This document shows positions 36,508 through 45,538 of a stretch of 64,000 nucleotides of DNA, in pieces. The notes beneath the pieces are model-generated. The model worked only from the letters and a program-made list of their open reading frames with translations. It did no database searches and was not told the DNA's origin. A program made the translations under genes and the position numbers. The stretch lies in the NCBI GenBank assembly GCA_016707705.1, contig JADJHD010000005.1, positions 62,001-126,000 on the forward strand. The letters are read 5' to 3'. Source of the DNA: Bacteroidales bacterium (GTDB taxonomy: Bacteria > Bacteroidota > Bacteroidia > Bacteroidales > UBA4417). The first letter of the stretch is position 1; each line of letters begins with the position of its first letter.

Positions 36508-39465
36508 TTATCCGACAGGAACTGAAAACTCGACTTTCGAGCCTTTTCCAGGTTCGCTTACTAGTGAAAATTTACCTCCGCATTCTTCCATTCTCCTTTT
36601 CATGTTAATCAATCCGTTTCCAAAAGCATTTCCTTCGCCGGAGGTAAATCCCGGGCCATTATCTTCAATAATCATATGGAGGACATTCCCGTGAACCTGC
36701 AGAGAAACGGTGGCCTTGCATCCCGGAGCATGCTTCACCAGATTGTGAAGCGCTTCCTTGGCCGTTAAAAATACATTCCTCCTCAATTCTGCTGCCATGT
36801 GCAAAGGTTTGATTTCATCAGGAAACCTGAGTATACTGTCGATATTAGCGGTTTCGAGATAGGAGGATGCATACTGCCGGAAGTAGGAGGAAAAATTCAC
36901 CAGATTATCGTTTTGGGGATTGATAGTCCAGATAATCTCACTCATTTCATCCACCACATTTCCAGAGATTTCATTTATCTGCTGTATTATCTCCATGGAT
37001 TTCTCCCTGTCGCCAGATCTTTGCTTTGCCAGTTCGCTTAAGATAGAAATTCGGGTAAGGCTGGCTCCCACCTCATCATGCATATCTTTCGAAATGCGAA
37101 GTCGTTCCTTGTCGATGGCATTTGCATGTTCAAGTTCCCTGAGTTTATTCCGATATCTGTTACCCTGTATTTTCCTCACAATCAGAATAGTGGCAAATAT
37201 CAGAATCGAAATAAAAATCAGGATAAAAGCCGTTGTTTTCCAGAAAGGAGGTCTGATTACTACCGAAATCAAACGTATTGCCTTGCCGGTATTATTGCTG
37301 GCATCAATGCATTTGGCCCATAACTGGTATTCTCCCGGGGGCAGATTGCGGTACACGAATGAAGGACTGGCTGCAGGCTTGCTCCAGGAATCCTGATATC
37401 CGGCGAGCATGAAGGAAAACAGCTTTTTGCCAGAGCTCATGTAATCAGGAGAGAAGACCTTTCCTTCAAGATGGGCTGCTTTGCGGTTTAGTTCAACTTT
37501 AATATCTTCGGCAGGGATACCATTTGAGTAGGCTGAATCTGAGAGAAACAAAGAATAAAGATGTGTATCCGGACCTTTATTCTGAGGAATGAAAGCTTCA
37601 GGACTGAACCCATTTAATCCCTTGATACCGCCAAAATAAATATACCCCTTGCTTGCCTTAAGTGCAGCATTGGAATTGAATTCCAGGGATTGAAGATTGT
37701 TGAGAGTCCCGAAGCGAATGATGGTTTTGTAATCACCGGAAATGCAGCCAATTCCAGAATTACTTGAAAACCAAATACGATTTTGGGAATCCGGAATAAG
37801 GGAATAAATAACTTCATCCTTGAGTTCGGAAATTGCTTCTGGAACCTTAAGCCGCTTACCTTCAGGAGAGTATCGGTCGATGCCACGCTCCGTTGCAACC
37901 CAGACTCCGGACTTTAAAGGAAGTATATCGAATACGGATTGAACCGACAATCTTCTGGCATTGTCGAATTGCAGGTCTTTTGAGATCAACTCCCGAGACT
38001 CGCCAAAATACAATCCAAACGGCGATCCTATCCACCTTTTCCCTTTATAGTCACGGACCACCCTGACCGGACAATAGGCTTGAGAATAACTGAAGCGGGG
38101 GCTTTCTGATCCGGAAAAAACATAAAGAAAGTTGTTCAGTGAAAGCCTGACAGTGTCATCACTGCTCTCAATAAAGATGGGTGCATTGCAGTCGTAGGAC
38201 TTTGAGAACAGCAATTTGCCCTTTTTATCAATGACCCAAACGCCTTTTGTGGTGGCCAGCCAAATGTGCTGCCATTTATCGATAGTCATATCGACATAAT
38301 AGAATTCACTATCATTAAAGGGGAGATGGATTCTATCGCTTCTGCTGAGGTCATTGGACAGTCGCCAGAGTCCTTCCTTGTAAGTCCCGGCCCAAATATC
38401 CCCATCCACTTCAAGCAAGCATCTGGTAAAGCCAATAGCGGCATTCAAAAACTGCATTCTCGCCGGAGTATACAGGTAAACCCCATCTCCATCGGTCCCA
38501 AACCAAAGGTTATTCTGATGGTCCTCAAAAATATTTATAACAGCAGGCTTGTGCTCAACGGTTTGCTTGCCTTCCCTCGAGACAAATACGATTTCGGATG
38601 TTTTGCCATTCTCAATCCTGTATAGATGTCCATTCTGCCAGTCACTGATCCACAACTGATTCTTGCTGTCAGCAAAAAGGCAATCTCCGGTGAATTCCAA
38701 CTCCATCCAGCTGGTAAACACATTATCTGATGAATACTTTAGAATTTGCTTCCCTGCCAGCACCAGAATATCTCCATTGATATCAGCAGTGATTCCCATG
38801 CACTCACTTTCAGTTGGAAACCAGAAGGCGTTGAAAGTATACTTGCCGATGGGGTGAGTTTCATCAATAGTCAGAATACCATTTTGACCTTGAATAAGGA
38901 TGGTTCCAAACCGGCTTCTCACTGCCCTCGAAGGGTAAAAGTTAGCGGGCGGCTTAATTCCTTTAGGATATCTGAAATCGAGCTTTACGGTTTTTTGATT
39001 ATCGTTTACGCAAAATATCTTATTCGGAAACCAGCCAAAAGCCTGATTATTCAGCAGTAGATTGAAGATTCGAGGATATTGGGCAATCTGTCGCTCCACC
39101 AGGCTAAATTTGCCATTGGCAGAGCTAAACTGCAGAACGGAAGAAGTTGATGAAATTGTAAATTCTCCGGGACGATGTTCAACAATCTCCCTCATGATAT
39201 TTTCGGATACCGATCCATTTGCTTCACCGGCATATCGAAAAGCCTTGAAGGATTCTCCATCGAAGCATTGTAATCCGTCACCGGTTACCATCCAGATTAA
39301 CCCCCTTGAATCCTGACAAATCTGCCTGACCATGCTCTGGTTAAGTCCCTGATCTACTCCATAGGGAATTACGTTCAGCTTCTGAAGTGGACGCTGTGCC
39401 CGGACAACAGCTGTAGCCCCGGCAAAAATCAGAAGGAAAAAGAGGAATCTGGATAGCGTCTTCAA
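36508..39465 (-). CDS. Periplasmic beta-propeller sensor histidine kinase (HisKA_3)
   Basis: About 985 residues. From a TTG at 39465 the protein begins KTLSRFLFFLLIFAG, a good signal sequence; a TTG at 39498 would only extend it. The periplasmic part consists of reg_prop propeller blades (QDSRGLIWMVTGDGL, DHQNNLWFGTDGDGVY, DSQNRIWFSSNSGIG). A Y_Y_Y domain follows near residue 700 (LPPGEYQLWAKCID), then one membrane helix (FILIFISILIFATILIV). The cytoplasmic kinase has the HisKA_3 phospho-His in RISKDMHDEVGASL and an ATP-binding domain with EDNGPGF and GNGLINMKRRM. It resembles the sensors that control polysaccharide use in Bacteroidota, but the kinase and regulator are separate proteins here and no SusC/SusD genes are near. 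Confidence 0.92.
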   Translation of the reverse strand: MKTLSRFLFFLLIFAGATAVVRAQRPLQKLNVIPYGVDQGLNQSMVRQICQDSRGLIWMVTGDGLQCFDGESFKAFRYAGEANGSVSENIMREIVEHRPGEFTISSTSSVLQFSSANGKFSLVERQIAQYPRIFNLLLNNQAFGWFPNKIFCVNDNQKTVKLDFRYPKGIKPPANFYPSRAVRSRFGTILIQGQNGILTIDETHPIGKYTFNAFWFPTESECMGITADINGDILVLAGKQILKYSSDNVFTSWMELEFTGDCLFADSKNQLWISDWQNGHLYRIENGKTSEIVFVSREGKQTVEHKPAVINIFEDHQNNLWFGTDGDGVYLYTPARMQFLNAAIGFTRCLLEVDGDIWAGTYKEGLWRLSNDLSRSDRIHLPFNDSEFYYVDMTIDKWQHIWLATTKGVWVIDKKGKLLFSKSYDCNAPIFIESSDDTVRLSLNNFLYVFSGSESPRFSYSQAYCPVRVVRDYKGKRWIGSPFGLYFGESRELISKDLQFDNARRLSVQSVFDILPLKSGVWVATERGIDRYSPEGKRLKVPEAISELKDEVIYSLIPDSQNRIWFSSNSGIGCISGDYKTIIRFGTLNNLQSLEFNSNAALKASKGYIYFGGIKGLNGFSPEAFIPQNKGPDTHLYSLFLSDSAYSNGIPAEDIKVELNRKAAHLEGKVFSPDYMSSGKKLFSFMLAGYQDSWSKPAASPSFVYRNLPPGEYQLWAKCIDASNNTGKAIRLISVVIRPPFWKTTAFILIFISILIFATILIVRKIQGNRYRNKLRELEHANAIDKERLRISKDMHDEVGASLTRISILSELAKQRSGDREKSMEIIQQINEISGNVVDEMSEIIWTINPQNDNLVNFSSYFRQYASSYLETANIDSILRFPDEIKPLHMAAELRRNVFLTAKEALHNLVKHAPGCKATVSLQVHGNVLHMIIEDNGPGFTSGEGNAFGNGLINMKRRMEECGGKFSLVSEPGKGSKVEFSVPVG

Positions 39466-39499
39466 TTGAAAATACTCTGTAATTATCAATAATGGCAAA

Positions 39500-39541
39500 G
39501 CTGACGTTTACAAAAGTATAAACTGTCAGCTAACTGCCAAA
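39500..39541 (-). promoter_or_regulatory. Promoter of the sensor/regulator operon with an overlapping palindrome
   Basis: On the minus strand, TTTG (39538-39541), a 19-nt spacer and TACTTTTG (39511-39518) match the Bacteroidota consensus. A 31-bp imperfect palindrome at 39500-39530, with GCTGAC outer arms and GTTTA/TAAAC inner arms, surrounds the -7 element, suggesting a bound regulator. Confidence 0.65.
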
Positions 39542-39569
39542 AGAAGATAAATGTACAAAGTAATCTGAC

Positions 39570-42500
39570 CTATTTGATCAGCGCAATCTTGCAGGCCCTG
39601 CGTTCTCCTGAAATTTTCAGGATAAGCCAGTAATCGCCATTGGGTAAGGATGAAAGGTCAAGCGTTTTATCGTTGCCCTTCTTGATTTCCTGATATACTG
39701 CCTTTCCTGTACTATTCAATACAGTCACTGAATAGTCGGAAGCATTTGATCCAAGTTTCAGGTTCAATATTCCGTTTGAAGGGTTGGGATAAACATCCAT
39801 ATTGCTTTCAAGCAGGGTTGGAAGTCCGACGAACGTAACATTAATTGAATTGGAAACAAGTGATGAACAGTTGTTGAGAGTAACCACAACGGTATATAAA
39901 CCATTAGCCTGAGGAACATATTCCTTATTGATAGCTCCGGGAATCAGGTTACCATCAAGATACCATTGATTGCCAAAATCAGCACTACTGATCAGGGTAT
40001 TTCCTGAAAGGGTGATAACCGGGGTGGCAGGTGTTGCATCCACGGTAACAGCAAACAGAGGTGAAACTGCTCCAAGGCAATTTCCGTTGGTTCCATAAAC
40101 GCTGATATTACCCGAAACAGCATTTGCGCCAAAATGGACAGTAATATGGTTTGTATTTGCACCAGCTGTAATGTCGGCACCAGCGGGAAGAGTCCAGTTG
40201 TAGCCATAGGCATTGGCAACCGGAGCAACCTGGTATTCAATTCCGGAGGCTTCCTTGCAGATATGGGCAGGACCAGTAATTGCTCCCGGTGTTGAAGGAA
40301 GTGTGAGAACAGTTACAGGAAGAGGATTTGATACTGCTCCGTTTCCGCATGCATTGAGACCATAAACGGTAACATCTCCTGAAATGGAACCAATTGGGAA
40401 GTTAACAATGATTGAAGGTGTATTCTGTCCAGACTGAATAACTGCTCCTGTGGGGACAGTCCAAACATAGCCGGTAATTGAAGCCATTGGTGTAATTGAA
40501 TATTGAACACCTTGTTCTCCCTCACATACATACTGAACTCCAACAATGTTGCCTGGTTGTGTAGGAAGAGGAATAACTGTAACAGAATAGGGTGCAGAAG
40601 CATAGCTGTTGCAGGAACCGTTAGTGGCGTAAACCACGAAATCACCGGAAACAGCATTGTTTGCAAAATCAATGGTGATGGAATTTGTACCTGCTCCGGC
40701 AACGATGTTTGCACCCACGGGTAAAGTCCATACATATGAGGTTGCACCTGCAAAGGCCGGGATTGAATATACATTGCCTGTTGATCCGGCGCAAAGTGTT
40801 TGAGGTCCGGTGATGGTGCCAATAGTTCCAACCAGCAGGCACTGAGTTGTGAAAGTCAGATCCTGACCGTTTGCAGTTCCGCCTGCATTGGTGCCTGTAC
40901 AACGGAAATGGTAGGTTGTTCCAGGGGTTAAACCTGTAAGGTTGGCAAGAACGGGAGTAACGGTATTTCCGGTCACCAGGACAGGAGTTGCGTTTGCGGT
41001 ATTGCCATAGGTATTGGTTAATCCCCATTCAAAGGAAACATTGCTGCTATAGTTATTGGCGTTCACAGAGCCGTTCATGCGGGCATCGGTAAAGGTAATA
41101 TTGGTAGCTGCCAGCGTGATAACTGATGGAGGAATGGGAACCTGGTTCGACATGGTAATCAGCAATGAATCCATAAGGGTAGGATCCTGAACGGATATAG
41201 CTTTTGCCCATACAGTGCCATCGACCAATGCGGTAACCATACCAAAGGTGTTGATACTTGCTGATCCTGTGCCAGGAACTATACTCCAGGTCACAGCCTG
41301 ACTTGCTGAGGAGGGAAATACGGTTGCCACCATCTGCAAAGTGCCGGCAGGAGTAGAAATAACAGCAGGAACACCACCCTGGGTAGCAACATCAATGCCT
41401 ATCAATCCTCCGACTGTAATTCCCTGGGCATATCCCAATTCCTGACCTGTGCGGTTTTCGGTCCAGACAGCTGAGCAACGATCAGGCCCTACATTGGTAA
41501 ATCCAAATCTGCCCTTTGGATTGCCGGACCCGCTGGTGGTTGAGCTTAATTCAGCACGGTTGCCGGTCCAGGCGAAGTTACCGCTGGCGTCCAGACGGGT
41601 AGCATATATTTTATAGCTTGCATCATAGGAGGCAAACATCGGATTATCATTCACAACAGTAATTTCTCCGGCAAGCATATCCCTGGCAGGGCTAACGGAG
41701 TAAACAATCTTCCCCATATCGGTGAACTGCCTTGCGCCGGTAGCTTTTGAAAATTTCTGAACGTAAACACCGTAATTGGTCTGGTTAGGGTCGCAGAAGG
41801 AAGCAACAGACCAAACATAGGGAGAGCCATCCTGTTGTCCGATACTGGTTTCCATCTGATAATTATCGGAACCGGAGGTGAAGGTGTTGAAGGCAGAGCC
41901 ATTCATTCCCCATGGAATTGTACCATTCGGATTAATCCTCTGAAGGAAGGAATTAAAGCGAAATCCGGTTGAACTATAATAACCGAAATAGGTGGTGTCA
42001 CCTTCAGCTTCAATGGAATAATAGCGGTATCCGGCAGTTGTCTGATTACCTATCTGAAGAGGGGTATACAGCGCTGTTCCAGAACTGTTAAACATCTGAG
42101 CATAAAGGTTGGTGGAAATTCCTCCGGCATTTTTCTGATAAACCATGGTAAACTTATCATTGGTGTTGGCAATCAACTGTCCGCGGGTTGTGGTGCTAGC
42201 ACCAACAGTAACCGGAATTGAGTTGGCCCATGCCAGTGTTCCTGCTGCAGTAACTTTCTGAAGGTTAAGAGTGTTTCCATTGTCAGCATTCCATACTACT
42301 GCAATGTCGTTATTTGTAAGAGCCACAGGATTGGGCACCATTCCTCCTCCTAAAACAACTCCGGTTGGACTCCACATATGAGCACCGGCTTGTGAAATTT
42401 TGTACAAAACAGCCTGCATGGTGCCTGACCTTTCATCCTGACAACCTATAATCAGGTTATTTTGCTGATCAACGCAAGCATTGAAAACATATGTTGCAGT

Positions 42501-42788
42501 CCCCGAAGGTTGATTGCTGACCAGTACACCATTTGGACCTAACAACTTAAATCCGTTGGCATCAATCAATTGAGCACGCATATCATAATTGCCGGTGTTC
42601 TCATGGTAGAAAGCCACCCACATTTTTCCGTCCGAAGTTGGCACAGGAACCATATCGGCAATGGGTAAACCTGAAATTTCAATATTTACTGAAGTGTTTG
42701 TGTTCCACTGGGCTTTTGTTAATGCAGGGAAAACCAAGCAAAAAGTCAATATGGCAACGGGGAAAAGACATTTGTAAAAAGTTTTCAT
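39570..42788 (-). CDS. Large T9SS secreted protein with Ig/PKD-like repeats
   Basis: A 1072-residue secreted protein with signal peptide ending TKAQ. Residues about 30-470 are a beta-propeller-like region with repeated statements of the IGCQDERSGTMQ and TMVYQK type. A Big_2-like Ig domain follows (AVTWSIVPGTGSASI), then a fibronectin-like domain (FTDARMNGSVNANNYSS). Next come three PKD-like repeats at about 652-740, 741-829 and 830-917, each with ITGP..C....G..Y, Y.WT.P.GA and VSG...VYGTN. The last 75 residues are a T9SS type A sorting domain (VYPNPSNGILNL, LPNGDYWLI). A -7-like TACCTTTG lies at 42831-42838 on the minus strand. Likely a surface adhesin or scaffold. Confidence 0.88.
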   Translation of the reverse strand: MKTFYKCLFPVAILTFCLVFPALTKAQWNTNTSVNIEISGLPIADMVPVPTSDGKMWVAFYHENTGNYDMRAQLIDANGFKLLGPNGVLVSNQPSGTATYVFNACVDQQNNLIIGCQDERSGTMQAVLYKISQAGAHMWSPTGVVLGGGMVPNPVALTNNDIAVVWNADNGNTLNLQKVTAAGTLAWANSIPVTVGASTTTRGQLIANTNDKFTMVYQKNAGGISTNLYAQMFNSSGTALYTPLQIGNQTTAGYRYYSIEAEGDTTYFGYYSSTGFRFNSFLQRINPNGTIPWGMNGSAFNTFTSGSDNYQMETSIGQQDGSPYVWSVASFCDPNQTNYGVYVQKFSKATGARQFTDMGKIVYSVSPARDMLAGEITVVNDNPMFASYDASYKIYATRLDASGNFAWTGNRAELSSTTSGSGNPKGRFGFTNVGPDRCSAVWTENRTGQELGYAQGITVGGLIGIDVATQGGVPAVISTPAGTLQMVATVFPSSASQAVTWSIVPGTGSASINTFGMVTALVDGTVWAKAISVQDPTLMDSLLITMSNQVPIPPSVITLAATNITFTDARMNGSVNANNYSSNVSFEWGLTNTYGNTANATPVLVTGNTVTPVLANLTGLTPGTTYHFRCTGTNAGGTANGQDLTFTTQCLLVGTIGTITGPQTLCAGSTGNVYSIPAFAGATSYVWTLPVGANIVAGAGTNSITIDFANNAVSGDFVVYATNGSCNSYASAPYSVTVIPLPTQPGNIVGVQYVCEGEQGVQYSITPMASITGYVWTVPTGAVIQSGQNTPSIIVNFPIGSISGDVTVYGLNACGNGAVSNPLPVTVLTLPSTPGAITGPAHICKEASGIEYQVAPVANAYGYNWTLPAGADITAGANTNHITVHFGANAVSGNISVYGTNGNCLGAVSPLFAVTVDATPATPVITLSGNTLISSADFGNQWYLDGNLIPGAINKEYVPQANGLYTVVVTLNNCSSLVSNSINVTFVGLPTLLESNMDVYPNPSNGILNLKLGSNASDYSVTVLNSTGKAVYQEIKKGNDKTLDLSSLPNGDYWLILKISGERRACKIALIK

Positions 42789-42965
42789 TTTCAGATGTTT
42801 TTTGTGTTCTGGTCTTACAAAATTTTTTTACAAAGGTATATACAAGAGCAACGTAATTATCCTTTTGGAATCAAACAATTGTGGCAATTTGATGACTTAA
42901 AAAATGCAGCGATTTTATATGGAAAAATGTCATCCTTTTTCATCTGTTATTCTGGATGAAGGATT

Positions 42966-42996
42966 AAAAAAAGAGGGATCAGCATTGCCGTCCCTC
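42966..42996 (-). terminator. Terminator of tyrS, displaced from it by a repeat element
   Basis: On the minus strand GAGGGA pairs with TCCCTC around a 12-nt loop and is followed by seven T (42966-42972). It lies 232 bp beyond the tyrS stop codon, with repeat copy A in between. Nothing else transcribed on this strand needs it. Confidence 0.75.
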
Positions 42997-43007
42997 AATT
43001 ATGATTT

Positions 43008-43214
43008 TTAGAGATTGTCTAAAATGCTATTTTCCGAAGAATCCAGAATTCAGGAGTCAGAATCCAGAATCCAAGAACTATCCGCTTGGGAGGACAGAAT
43101 AATTTTTCCAAAATAAAAATTCTGTTTTCTCAATTCATACTACTTACTACTTTCCTCTAGCTGGCGGATGAATTCTTTTTCTACTATAATTTAGTTACTT
43201 TAGACAGTCTCTTA
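43008..43214. repeat. MITE-like palindromic repeat, copy A
   Basis: About 200 bp, non-coding. The ends are imperfect inverted repeats: TTAGAGATTGTCTAAA (from 43008) against TTAAGAGACTGTCTAAA (complement, ending 43214), a style seen in insertion-sequence ends. The interior (43036-43180) has tandem CAGAATCCAGAA-type heptamers and CTGGCGGATGAATTC, which are shared with copies B and C. The phrase GGACAGAATAATTTT also occurs in copy B on the opposite strand. No transposase is present, so it would be a non-autonomous element. It fills most of the gap between tyrS and its terminator. Confidence 0.7.
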
Positions 43215-43227
43215 ATTGAAATATTTC

Positions 43228-44504
43228 TTATACCGCTAATATCAGGTAGTAATTCTTCTTGCCCTTTTGAACCAGAATATACCTTCCATTCAGCAGAGAA
43301 TCAGCGGTTACTGTGAACTCTTCCGATACTTTCTCCTTATTCAGCTGAACACCACCATCCTTAAGCATGCGGCGAGCCTCTCCCTTTGATGGGAAAACTG
43401 CGGTTTTATCGGCAAGGAAATCCACCAATCCAATTCCGGCTTCAAGTTCTGATTTCGAGATTTCAAAGCGGGGAACTCCTTCAAAAACGTTCAAAAGTGT
43501 GCGCTCATCAAGATGCTTCAATGTGTCAGTTGTGCCTTTTCCGAAAAGGATTTCAGAGGCCTCAACCGCCTGCAGGTATTCAGCTTCACCATGAACCCGG
43601 ATCGTAAGGTCGCGGGCTAGGGCTTTTTGAAGGGCCCGGAGATGTGGCGCTTCTTCAAGTTCCTTTTCCAATGCTTCAATTTCTTCCTTGCTGAATAGGG
43701 TGAATATCCTGATGTATTTCTTTGTGTCATCGTCGGAGCAATTCAGCCAGAACTGATAGAATGCATAAGGCGAAGTCTTTTCAGGATCCAGCCATACATT
43801 GCCTTTTTCAGTCTTGCCAAATTTGCCGCCATCAGCTTTTGTAATCAGCGGACAGGTAAGCGCGAAGGCTTCTCCACCGGTCTTACGCCTGATCAGCTCA
43901 GTTCCGGTTGTGATATTTCCCCATTGGTCACTGCCGCCCATTTGAAGCTGGCAACCCTTGTGCTCATACAGATGAAGAAAATCATAGCCCTGTACCAGCT
44001 GGTAAGTGAATTCAGTAAAGGAAATCCCTGTCTCGAGGCGCTTCTGGACTGAATCCTTAGCCATCATATAGTTTACCGACAAATGCTTTCCAACTTCCCT
44101 TAGGAATCCAAGGAAACTGAATTCCTTCATCCAGTCGTAGTTGTTCACAATCTCGGCAGCATTGGGCTGCTTTGAATCAAAATCAAGGAAACGCAGCAAC
44201 TGGGTTCGAATGCAGTCCTGATTGTGGCGAAGAATCTCTTCTGACAGCAGGTTGCGTTCTTCACTCTTTCCTGATGGATCACCGATCATTCCGGTTGCAC
44301 CTCCAACGAGGGCAATTGGACGATGTCCGGCAATCTGGAAATGCTTCAGCATCATGATGCTCACCAAATGCCCGATATGAAGCGAATCGGCCGTGGGGTC
44401 AATTCCAACATAGGCAGTAGCCATTCCTTTGATAACATTTCCTCGGTTCCGGGCATACAATCATGTATCATCCCGCGCCAGCGTAGTTCTTCGACAAAAT
44501 TCAT
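43228..44504 (-). CDS. tyrS: Tyrosyl-tRNA synthetase, interrupted by a one-base frameshift at about 44424
   Basis: Charges tRNA-Tyr. The N terminus MNFVEELRWRGMIHD (from the ATG at 44504) and MPGTEEMLSKE are in one frame. MATAYVGIDPTADSLHIGH and everything after it are in another. Adding one A in aaaggaatgg (minus strand, near 44424) gives ...SKEMATAYVG and restores a normal protein of about 425 residues. The HIGH motif (HIGH in SLHIGH), the KFGKTEKG loop corresponding to KMSKS, and the C-terminal S4 RNA-binding domain (SKGEARRMLKDGGVQLN) are intact. TyrS is essential, so a read or assembly error is likely. A -7-like TACCTTTG lies at 44525-44532. Confidence 0.92.
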
Positions 44505-44653
44505 AAACAGTGGATTGAAGGCTGCAAAGGTAGTAAAAAGTAAAATGTGGAAGCACAGAGCCCTGGTTGTAACGACTGACAATGGCGCCGGGCCTAACCG
44601 CTCATTGGCTAACGGATAAAAAATATGACGATCTTTGGCGAAAATCCTCTTCC

Positions 44654-45526
44654 ATGAAAATCCTCCTTTCCCTCAGCCTTATCCTCTGTTTGCCTGTATT
44701 ATTGCTTTCCCAGGAATTGTTTGTCCAGCATGACCTTACCGCGGAACAGCAATTTACCACCAATTGCGAAGGCCCTGCCGTTGATGCACAAGGTAACCTC
44801 TATGCAGTGAATTATAACCATGATGGCAGTATCGCAATTATTGCCCCGGGTAAGGAGGTAGCTTTATTTCTCGATTTGCCTGCCGGCTCGGTTGGAAACG
44901 GAATCCGATTCAACAAGGCTGGTTTTATGTTTGTTGCTGATTTCAGGGGACATAATTTGCTGATGGTGAATCCTGCCGACAAAAAAGTCACAGTATTTGC
45001 CCATTCTGATCAGTTCAATCAGCCCAATGACCTTGCCATCAGCAATTCGGGAATTATATTTCTCTCAGATCCCAATTGGCAGGACGGTACAGGAAAATTC
45101 TGGAAAGTGATGCCCGATGGAACCCTAAAACTTCTTGAAGAGGGAATGGGCACGACCAATGGAATTGAAGTCTCCCCCGATGACAAGCACCTCTACGTGA
45201 ATGAAAGCATTCAGCAGCGCATCTGGCAATATGACCTTGATGAAGCCGGCAATATTTCCAATAAAAAACTCTTCGTGCAGTTCAATGATTTCGGACTGGA
45301 CGGAATGCGCTGCGACTGCATGGGAAATCTTTATGTAACCCGCTATGACAAAGGTTGCGTTGCCATTTTCTCACCATCCGGCACCCTGATCAGGGAAGTG
45401 CAAATGAAGGGAAAGAAGACTTCAAACGTGAGCTTCGGCGGGCCTGACGGCAAAACAGTATTCGTAACCCTTCAGGATCGTGGCTGCATTGAGTGGTTTC
45501 TGAATGATCAGAAAGGCGCTAGATAA
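44654..45526 (+). CDS. SMP-30/gluconolactonase-family secreted protein
   Basis: A 290-residue propeller protein of the SMP-30/gluconolactonase/LRE family. It starts at the ATG at 44654, which gives a proper signal peptide (MKILLSLSLILCLPVLLLS); a longer frame back to 44582 is not signal-like. Conserved elements are NCEGPAVDAQGNLYAVNY with the metal-binding Glu, QPNDLAIS, MGTTNGIEVSPDDKHLYVNE and LDGMRCDCMGNLYVT with the metal-binding Asp. Family members hydrolyse sugar lactones or organophosphates, or open similar esters, with a divalent metal. The presence of a signal peptide places it in the periplasm or outside. It ends 12 bp from the convergent fucosidase gene. Confidence 0.88.
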   Translation: MKILLSLSLILCLPVLLLSQELFVQHDLTAEQQFTTNCEGPAVDAQGNLYAVNYNHDGSIAIIAPGKEVALFLDLPAGSVGNGIRFNKAGFMFVADFRGHNLLMVNPADKKVTVFAHSDQFNQPNDLAISNSGIIFLSDPNWQDGTGKFWKVMPDGTLKLLEEGMGTTNGIEVSPDDKHLYVNESIQQRIWQYDLDEAGNISNKKLFVQFNDFGLDGMRCDCMGNLYVTRYDKGCVAIFSPSGTLIREVQMKGKKTSNVSFGGPDGKTVFVTLQDRGCIEWFLNDQKGAR

Positions 45527-45538
45527 AGCTGGCTTGAT

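Noticed and set aside
44415..44435. Programmed ribosomal frameshift in tyrS.
   Set aside because: There is no slippery heptamer or following hairpin, the site is a plain A-run, and the family does not use frameshifting. A missing base is far more likely.
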